DNA of 64,000 bases. Origin: DATJGR01 sp963780795 (lineage in GTDB: Bacteria > Pseudomonadota > Gammaproteobacteria > Pseudomonadales > Azotimanducaceae). The stretch is from contig CAWADH010000013.1 of NCBI GenBank assembly GCA_963780795.1, forward strand, positions 430,453 through 494,452, read 5' to 3'. A model generated the notes under the pieces. The model was not told where the DNA came from, did no database searches, and saw only the letters and a program-made list of their open reading frames with translations. Of the stretch, positions 58,275-64,000 are shown in pieces. The position numbers were made by a program, and so were the translations under genes. How positions within the stretch are numbered: position 1 is the first letter of the stretch; every line of letters starts with the position of its first letter.

Positions 58275-59770
58275 CGCGACGCCTCGAACAGCGCGCGATA
58301 CGTATCCCGCAGCAGCTTCTTCTGCACTTTCCCCATGGCGTTGCGCGGCAGCGAATCCACGAAGATCACCCGCTTTGGGACCTTGAATCCGGCGAGTCGT
58401 TCACGCAGCGGCCGCAGGACGTCGGCTTCGGTGAGCGTCTCCTCGGACCGATCGATCACCGCCACCACGCCTTCTCCGAAGTCGGGATGCGGTATGCCGA
58501 TCACGGCCGACTCCCCGACGCCTGCCAAAGCGTCGATCTGCTCTTCGATTTCCTTCGGGTAAACGTTGAGGCCGCCGCTGATGATCAGGTCGTTCTGACG
58601 GCCGACGATCGAGACGACTCCCGCCTCCGACAGCGTTACGACATCGCCCGTAATGAAATAGCCATCGACTGTGAACGATGTCCGCGTCTTATCTTCGTTG
58701 CGCCAGTAACCGCCGAAAACGTTGGGACCACTGATCTCGAGCACCCCGGGTTCCCCCGCCGTCGCCAGCGAGCCGTCTTCGCGCCGCACTCTTGCGGTAA
58801 CACCCGGCAACGGTTTGCCAACGGTTCCGGCAAGGCGCGGGCCGCGCAGCGGGTTGGACGTGATCATTCCCGCCTCGGTCATTCCGTAGCGTTCCAGAAT
58901 CGTCGAGCCGGTACGCCGCTGGAATTCCGCGAACGTTTCCGCCAAGAGCGGCGCCGAACCGGAGATCCAAAGCCGAAGGGAGATGCCGGGGCGCGGAAAT
59001 TCGGCCACGCCGAGCAGCCTGGTGTAGTACGTGGGCACACCCATGAATGCGGTCGCGCCGGCGAGTGCGTCGAGCGCGCCTCCGATCTCGAAGCGCGGAA
59101 GGAAGCGTGTGCTCGCGCCGGACAGCAGTGCGCAGTGAAGGGCGACGAACAGGCCGTGCACGTGATAGATCGGCAGCGCATGGACGAGAATGTCGCCCGC
59201 TGTGAAGCCCCAGATCTCGACGAGCGTACTGGCGTTCGATGCGAGGTTACCGTGGCTGATCATCGCGCCCTTGGAGCGGCCGGTGGTACCCGAGGTATAC
59301 AGGATCGCTGCGATGTCGCTGTTCGTCCGCGAAACCGCCGGAACCGCCGCGCTCGTACGACTCTGCGTCTCCAGTTCCGCAAGCGTCGCGACGATTGCGT
59401 GGACACCGGCCGTCGATGCCAGCGCCGCAACGGCATCGCGTCGCGACGGCTCGACCACGATCAGGCGCGGTTCCGCATCGGTCACGAAGTACTCGATCTC
59501 GGCGTCCGTATAGCCCGAGTTCAACGGCATGTAGATCGCGCCGCTGCGCAGCACGGCGAGATACAGCCAGACGCCTTCGATGCTCTTCTCGAGCTGGACG
59601 GTCACGCGGTCGCCGGGACGAACTCCGAACGATGACAGCGCAGCGGAGTAAACAGCGACGTTCGCCAACAGATTTGCAAAGGTGAAAACGCGGCCGTCCA
59701 TGCAATCGAATGCAATGGCTTCGCGTCGCGCGGAAGCAACGCGTTCTACTTCGTCGAATAGATTTCCCAT
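58271..59770 (-). CDS. MatB-like malonyl-CoA synthetase / acyl-CoA ligase
   Basis: A 499-residue ANL-superfamily acyl-CoA ligase, which makes acyl-CoA from acid, ATP and CoA. The P-loop motif is YTSGTTGRSKGAM; LPIYHVHGLFVALHCALL resembles malonyl-CoA synthetases, as do GPNVFGGYWR, DGYFITGDV, LIISGGLNVYPKEIEE and the catalytic Lys in NAMGKVQKKLL. It starts the minus-strand operon, followed by the MORN gene with a 4-base stop/start overlap. Malonyl- or methylmalonyl-specific ligases are the closest call. Confidence 0.87.
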   Translation of the reverse strand: MGNLFDEVERVASARREAIAFDCMDGRVFTFANLLANVAVYSAALSSFGVRPGDRVTVQLEKSIEGVWLYLAVLRSGAIYMPLNSGYTDAEIEYFVTDAEPRLIVVEPSRRDAVAALASTAGVHAIVATLAELETQSRTSAAVPAVSRTNSDIAAILYTSGTTGRSKGAMISHGNLASNASTLVEIWGFTAGDILVHALPIYHVHGLFVALHCALLSGASTRFLPRFEIGGALDALAGATAFMGVPTYYTRLLGVAEFPRPGISLRLWISGSAPLLAETFAEFQRRTGSTILERYGMTEAGMITSNPLRGPRLAGTVGKPLPGVTARVRREDGSLATAGEPGVLEISGPNVFGGYWRNEDKTRTSFTVDGYFITGDVVTLSEAGVVSIVGRQNDLIISGGLNVYPKEIEEQIDALAGVGESAVIGIPHPDFGEGVVAVIDRSEETLTEADVLRPLRERLAGFKVPKRVIFVDSLPRNAMGKVQKKLLRDTYRALFEASR

Positions 59771-59826
59771 CAGGTCCCTGTCGTCGGAGCCCGCAATTGC
59801 CGGGCTTTTCGATATCTCATAGACTC

Positions 59827-59843
59827 GCCGTTCCGCGAACGGC
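59827..59843. promoter_or_regulatory. Palindrome between the TauE-type and MatB-like genes
   Basis: GCCGTTCCGCGAACGGC is a perfect inverted repeat (7-bp arms, 3-base centre) in the 82-bp divergent gap. It lies 9 bases before the TauE-type TTG start. It may be an operator for both directions or a hairpin in the leader. Confidence 0.45.
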
Positions 59844-59852
59844 CTACTTTAC

Positions 59853-60680
59853 TTGGACAGCCTGCTTTTCACCATTGTTTGCCTGCTGATCGGTGCTGTT
59901 GCAGGCCTACTTGGCGGACTGCTGGGCATCGGCGGCGGCGTGATCGTCGCGCCCGCACTGATCCTGTTGTTCGATCACACCGGAATGCTCGGCGATCACG
60001 CCGGCGGCGGAAATGGAACGACGCTCGTCGCAATCGGAACTTCGCTTGCGAGCATCATCTTCACCAGCGCGGCTGCCGCACTGACACAGATTCGCGCGCG
60101 AATGGTCGACTGGCAGATCGTCCGCCGCTTCACGCCGATGGTGATGCTCGCGAGCTACGGGTCGGGCTTCGTTGCATCGATGCTGCCGCTTGCAACGTTG
60201 CGCATGCTAATAGGCGGATTTCTCGGTTTCGTTTCGATCGTGATGCTGACCAACTGGCGACCGGCGCCGCATCGCGTGCTGCCCGGTCGCCTTGCATCGG
60301 CGGGCATCGCCGGGATAGCGGGTCTCGTTTCCGGCATCGCCGGTATCGGTGGCGGCAACGTGGTCGTGCCGACCCTCGTCTACTTCAACGTATCGGTGCA
60401 CAGAGCCACGGCAACCGCGAGCGTGCTCGGCTTTCCCATCGCCATAGCGGGGTCGTTGGGATACGTAACTCGCGGACTCGGTGTGACGAGCCTTGGAGAA
60501 GGATTGCTCGGCTACGTTTACATGCCCGGCCTCGCTGCGATCGTCTGCACGACGATGGTCTGTGCTCCGATCGGCGTGCGGCTCGCGCACGGTCTGCAAC
60601 CGTTACCGTTGCGTCGTGCGTTCGGCGCGCTGCTGATAGTCGTCTCGATCCGGATGCTGTGGAGCGGACTGTTCCCGTAG
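59853..60680 (+). CDS. TauE/SafE-family membrane exporter
   Basis: A 275-residue membrane protein with about eight helices, of the sulfite/sulfoacetate exporter TauE/SafE family. The two halves each show the repeat motif: GLLGGLLGIGGGVIVAPALIL near residue 17 and GLVSGIAGIGGGNVVVPTLVY near residue 160. Members export sulfite, sulfonates or other small anions. The start is taken as TTG 59853 since no ATG is available in frame before the first helix. It is divergent from the signalling operon, ends 12 bases from the convergent helicase stop, and has no other sulfur gene nearby. Confidence 0.88.
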   Translation: MDSLLFTIVCLLIGAVAGLLGGLLGIGGGVIVAPALILLFDHTGMLGDHAGGGNGTTLVAIGTSLASIIFTSAAAALTQIRARMVDWQIVRRFTPMVMLASYGSGFVASMLPLATLRMLIGGFLGFVSIVMLTNWRPAPHRVLPGRLASAGIAGIAGLVSGIAGIGGGNVVVPTLVYFNVSVHRATATASVLGFPIAIAGSLGYVTRGLGVTSLGEGLLGYVYMPGLAAIVCTTMVCAPIGVRLAHGLQPLPLRRAFGALLIVVSIRMLWSGLFP

Positions 60681-60692
60681 CGTGTGCCGCAC

Positions 60693-63023
60693 CTATGCCA
60701 TCGCGTCGGCCGAGCTCCAGAATTCGTGCAGGGCCCGCGGCAGTTCCCGGCTCGTCGCCCTGACGGGATGCCAATGGCGCGGCAGGTACGCGCGATACTC
60801 CGGCGCCAGGAATCGACGGTCGATCAGGCACACCACACCACGGTCGCTTTCACGGCGAATCAACCTTCCCGCTGCTTGCACCACCCGCGTCATCGCGGGT
60901 TGTTCATACGCGAGCGCGCGACCATACGGCTCACCGTAGCATTCGGCCATCTCGTTGCGCTCGAGCGTCGGCGGTGGCAGACCGATACCCACCACCACGA
61001 TGCCGGTCAGCGCGTCGACCGGAAGGTCTATGGATTCGGTGAACAGGCCGCCGAGTACGGCGAATCCCGCGATCTGCCGGTTGCGGCGCCGATACGCTTC
61101 GACGAATTGCTCGCGCGCTTCTTCCGCCATACCGCGCGACTGACGTATCACCGCGCGGTGCGGATGCAGTGCTTCGTAGTGGCTCGCCACTCGATCGAGA
61201 TATTCGAACGACGGCAATGCGACGAGATAGTTGCCGGGCCGCGCCGCGATTACCGCCTCGATGACGTCTGCGAGCGCAGGCAGTGTGGCTTCGCGCTGGC
61301 GAAACAGCGTGCCGACGTCGGGCACCACGAACACGCCGAGTCGTTCCTGCGGGAACGGCGACGGCAGGCGCAGCGTGCGCGCGTCGGGCTGTCCGTGCGC
61401 GCGTCCGGTCATATCGAATGGCGAAACGGTTGCCGAGAAGCGCACGTGCGCGCGGTATTCGCTCAAGGTCTCCGCGATCGCGGCGCTTGCGTCGAGACAG
61501 CGAACGTCGATGTCGATTGCACTGCCGCGACCCCGTAGGAACACTGCAAAGTGATCCGCGTCGTACCACGCCGCCGTGCGCAGCATGCGCAGCAACGCGA
61601 ACACCAGTTCGACAACGCTGGGGGCGTTGGAACGCGAGTCGATGTCAGTGGTCAGTGCCGCCAGCAACTTCTCTGCGACGCGCAGCAACGACTCCGGGAC
61701 ATCGATGCGGCATTCGAAGGCGTCGCGATCGAGATCGAGCCTACGCGTGGTGTGGCGCCGGAGTTCCAGAATGCGGCGATCCAGTGCGGCGGCGCACCTC
61801 GCTGCTTCTCCCGACAATTCGCCAAGGGCGCGCGAAATCGTGCTACGCGCGAACACGCAGGACAACGCATCGCGGACGCGATCGCCGAGCTGGTGCGCTT
61901 CGTCGATCAGCAGCGCGATGCGATCTGCGGTGATCCCTGCGAGGCGTTTGAGCCGCACCACCGGGTCGAACACGTAGTTGTAATCGCAGATCACGATGTC
62001 GGACCACACCGCGGCATCGAGGGATAGTTCGAACGGACACACCTGATGCGTTCGCGCGACCGTCTCGATGGCCGCGCGCGTCATCGTGCCGATCGCGAGC
62101 AGCTCAGCAACCGCGGCCTCGCTGCGATCATAGTAGCCGCGCGCATAACCGCAGATCGCAGGATCGCAAACGGGTTCGGCCATGAAACAGATCTTCGCTT
62201 TGGCGGTGACGGTGACGCGACGTACCGCGTCGTCCACGTTCAGCAGTCTGATCGCGGTCTCGGCCGTCGCTTGCCCGGTCGCTTTGGAGCTCAGGAACAC
62301 CACTCGGTCGGTGCTGCCCTGCCCCATCGCGATCAGCGACGGGAATAGCGCGCTCAGCGTCTTGCCGCTACCCGTGGGTGCTTCGAACAGCAACGCGCCA
62401 CCGTCGCGCACGGTGCGATAGATCTCTGCCGAGAGCGCGCGTTGCGCAGGGCGGAACTTTGGAAACGGGAACGCGAGATGCGAAAGGCGATCGTTGCGGA
62501 GTTTCCGGTGCGCTTCGAGTTCGCGCAGCCACTTCGCGAGTCGAGCGCAGCATTGCTGCAGGAATGCTTCGAGCGCAGCCGAATCCTGGTCTTCCTCGAA
62601 CGGCGTGACGTCGCGCGTGTCCGGATCGCAGTACAACAGTCGCAGACGCCACGGCACTTCGCGAACCTGGCTGCGCGCCAGCAGTGCGGCGTAGAGCCGG
62701 AGCTGACCGAGATGTGCACTGCCCGCGTGCGCGAAGAGACGCTGCGGCTCCATGCGCGACGTCTTGAACTCCTCCACGATGCCTTCGTGCGGGTCCCATC
62801 CGTCGGCGCGTCCGGTCAATTCCAGTTCGACGTCGTCGTCGCGCCACACCGCCTTCACCGACGCTTCGCGTTGGTACGTCGGCGGACGCGTGCGCTGGAT
62901 GAGCTTCTGTGCTTCGATTCCCTCAATGCCGTCCGTGGATTCGTCGTAGCGGAAGTGGATGTCGCCCGTGCGGCAGGTCAACTGCGCGAGCGTGCGCACC
63001 GCAATTCTGAGCCGCGTCGCCAA
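60693..63023 (-). CDS. Nuclease-helicase of the XPD/DinG type
   Basis: A 776-residue superfamily 2 DNA helicase. The N-terminal ~170 residues resemble a PD-(D/E)XK nuclease (ELTGRADGWDP, VEEFKTSR, GQLRLYAALLA), the Cas4/RecB-like fold. The helicase part has Walker A APTGSGKT (near 220), the DEAH box LLIDEAHQLGD, and four Cys residues (KICFMAEPVC, PAICGY, HQVCPFE) that would hold an XPD-like 4Fe-4S cluster, then a C-terminal block with VVQAAGRLIRRESDRG. Such helicases unwind damaged DNA 5'-3'. The start is TTG 63023, directly adjacent to the FAN1-like stop, indicating co-transcription. Confidence 0.87.
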   Translation of the reverse strand: MATRLRIAVRTLAQLTCRTGDIHFRYDESTDGIEGIEAQKLIQRTRPPTYQREASVKAVWRDDDVELELTGRADGWDPHEGIVEEFKTSRMEPQRLFAHAGSAHLGQLRLYAALLARSQVREVPWRLRLLYCDPDTRDVTPFEEDQDSAALEAFLQQCCARLAKWLRELEAHRKLRNDRLSHLAFPFPKFRPAQRALSAEIYRTVRDGGALLFEAPTGSGKTLSALFPSLIAMGQGSTDRVVFLSSKATGQATAETAIRLLNVDDAVRRVTVTAKAKICFMAEPVCDPAICGYARGYYDRSEAAVAELLAIGTMTRAAIETVARTHQVCPFELSLDAAVWSDIVICDYNYVFDPVVRLKRLAGITADRIALLIDEAHQLGDRVRDALSCVFARSTISRALGELSGEAARCAAALDRRILELRRHTTRRLDLDRDAFECRIDVPESLLRVAEKLLAALTTDIDSRSNAPSVVELVFALLRMLRTAAWYDADHFAVFLRGRGSAIDIDVRCLDASAAIAETLSEYRAHVRFSATVSPFDMTGRAHGQPDARTLRLPSPFPQERLGVFVVPDVGTLFRQREATLPALADVIEAVIAARPGNYLVALPSFEYLDRVASHYEALHPHRAVIRQSRGMAEEAREQFVEAYRRRNRQIAGFAVLGGLFTESIDLPVDALTGIVVVGIGLPPPTLERNEMAECYGEPYGRALAYEQPAMTRVVQAAGRLIRRESDRGVVCLIDRRFLAPEYRAYLPRHWHPVRATSRELPRALHEFWSSADAMA

Positions 63024-64000
63024 TTACCACTCCACCCAGAGCACGTACGCGGGAACGCCCGCGCGCGCGAAAAACTCGAACCACAATCGCTGTTCGCGCC
63101 GCAATTGATCGCCGGGCCCTTTGACTTCGACGAACTGAAAACGCCCCGGTGCGAAGAACAGCGCGAGGTCGGGGAATCCGGTGCGGGTCTGTTCGATGTC
63201 GTCGAGCATGTAGTCGAATATCGCCGTCCAGGTCGCGCCGGGCACCGCGGTCGTCGCGCACTCGATGAATTGCGATTCGAATGCGCGCCAATCGACCAAC
63301 GCGCTGTTCACGCCGCACTTCTTTTGCGCCGTCGCGCGCACCTCGCGCGCCACCGCATCGCCCACGCGCAGCATTTGCATCCGGGCGTCGATCAGCGGCG
63401 CCCGGGCGTGACGAAAATCGGACCAGTACAGGTCGGCCGGCCGGTTCTGATACGGATTCACGAATGCCGCTTCGATGGGCGCGAAGATCACATCCCAGAA
63501 TGCGAGTCCGAGCATGCCGAGCGGTAACCGATTCTCGAGATGCCGACCGGTGCCCTCGTCGCGCGTCAGCGCAGCAAGTGCGGCATTTTCCACCGAGACG
63601 CTCGGCGCCTCCGGCAGCCGCAACACCTGTTCCGGAATGCAGCGCGTTCTTCGGCCGCGCCCCTGGCGGAACTGCTGCGCAAAGTACCGCTCGCCGGCAC
63701 TCAACGGAGCGCACTCGATCAGCTCCAGAACCGCACGCGTTGCGGGCGCGTCGCCCAGTTTGCGCAGAAGACGCGCACGCCGTTCACGCCCCGGCGCGCG
63801 CGATGTTCGCGCGTATGCACTCAGCGCGATCTCGTAGTCGCGCGCTCGTTCGGCGCTGCGTCCGAGCCGGTTGACGAGATCGGCGCGCACGCGTTCGAGC
63901 AGGCGTCGCCCGCGCCTTCGCCACAACGCTTCCAACACTTCCTGAGCGGTCGCCGGATTCCACGACGACTCGAGAACATGCAGCGTGCCGCGCAAAGCGC
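63024..64000 (-). CDS. FAN1-like VRR-NUC nuclease (5' end cut by window)
   Basis: The last 325 residues of a larger protein; the frame is open to the window edge, so the gene's 5' part (including the expected SAP/DNA-binding region) lies outside. The C-terminal VRR-NUC domain is clear: TRTGFPDLALFFAPG and FQFVEVKGPGDQLRREQ carry the catalytic PD-(D/E)XK residues (Asp of FPDL, Glu and Lys of VEVKG). A TPR-like helical region precedes it (ALSAYARTSRAPGRERRAR). FAN1 trims flaps and incises interstrand cross-links. It is translated just before the helicase and probably acts with it. Confidence 0.88.
   Translation of the reverse strand, partial: ALRGTLHVLESSWNPATAQEVLEALWRRRGRRLLERVRADLVNRLGRSAERARDYEIALSAYARTSRAPGRERRARLLRKLGDAPATRAVLELIECAPLSAGERYFAQQFRQGRGRRTRCIPEQVLRLPEAPSVSVENAALAALTRDEGTGRHLENRLPLGMLGLAFWDVIFAPIEAAFVNPYQNRPADLYWSDFRHARAPLIDARMQMLRVGDAVAREVRATAQKKCGVNSALVDWRAFESQFIECATTAVPGATWTAIFDYMLDDIEQTRTGFPDLALFFAPGRFQFVEVKGPGDQLRREQRLWFEFFARAGVPAYVLWVEW

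Noticed and set aside
1..64000. CRISPR arrays, tRNA or rRNA genes, insertion sequences, integrases and phage genes
   Set aside because: None was seen: no regular spaced repeats, no transposase or integrase motifs, no tRNA-like cloverleaf noticed by eye.

Overview
The window is a 64 kb piece of chromosome from a high-GC proteobacterium, most likely a gammaproteobacterium. This is inferred from gene content: a type II secretion operon, hemF, a cytochrome-type fatty acid cis/trans isomerase, an exopolysaccharide sugar transferase and deacetylase of the kind linked to PEP-CTERM/exosortase systems, and many acyl-CoA catabolism genes. Steroidobacterales-like lineages fit, but the sequence alone does not prove the taxon. 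Genes are densely packed on both strands. I saw no rRNA, tRNA, CRISPR array, insertion sequence or phage gene.

Layout. 1-3662 is the end of a type II secretion operon (gspI partial, J, K, L, M). 3844-8207 holds a short DUF1631-like protein, an unknown membrane protein, an exported SAM hydrolase-family protein and an exported penicillin acylase-family amidase. 8438-11829 is an exopolysaccharide module (EpsB-type sugar transferase, polysaccharide deacetylase, MraY/WecA-like transferase). 11834-18604 (minus) is an acyl-CoA operon: an HMG-CoA synthase-like/DUF35 fusion, a thiolase, two acyl-CoA dehydrogenases and a serine esterase. It diverges from a CoA-transferase/hemF pair across a perfect 19-bp palindrome. 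21081-27786 carries single metabolic genes (M19 dipeptidase, SMP-30 lactonase, hydrolase, threonine aldolase, nucleoside transporter, CPT-like kinase, GST).

27787-39348 is rich in envelope and stress genes: EF-hand protein, L,D-transpeptidase, BON protein, OmpA-family porin, Cti isomerase, an anchored hydrolase, an AsmA-family protein and a small lipoprotein. 39407-44276 has an HCCA isomerase-like protein, a flavin-dependent oxidoreductase, a hydrolase, a sirtuin and a CoxE-like VWA protein that looks leaderless. 44367-48985 has a di-iron ferritin-like protein facing an AraC regulator, then a small-molecule kinase, a NadR-like kinase and a PnuC vitamin transporter. 49120-52038 is a response regulator/histidine kinase pair resembling the 'proteobacterial dedicated sortase system', but with no sortase in the window.

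52042-59770 (minus) is the most distinctive block. A MatB-like acyl-CoA synthetase, a nine-repeat MORN protein, a transmembrane Ser/Thr kinase, an adenylate cyclase-FHA protein and a tail-anchored triple-FHA protein are all joined by start/stop overlaps, apparently forming one signalling operon. A TauE-type exporter diverges from it. The window ends in a DNA-repair pair: a nuclease-helicase of the DinG/XPD type and a FAN1-like VRR-NUC nuclease cut by the window edge.

The two most interesting units are the bacterial HMGCS-DUF35 fusion with its thiolase, which mirrors the archaeal thiolase/HMGCS/DUF35 complex, and the MatB-MORN-kinase-cyclase-FHA operon.
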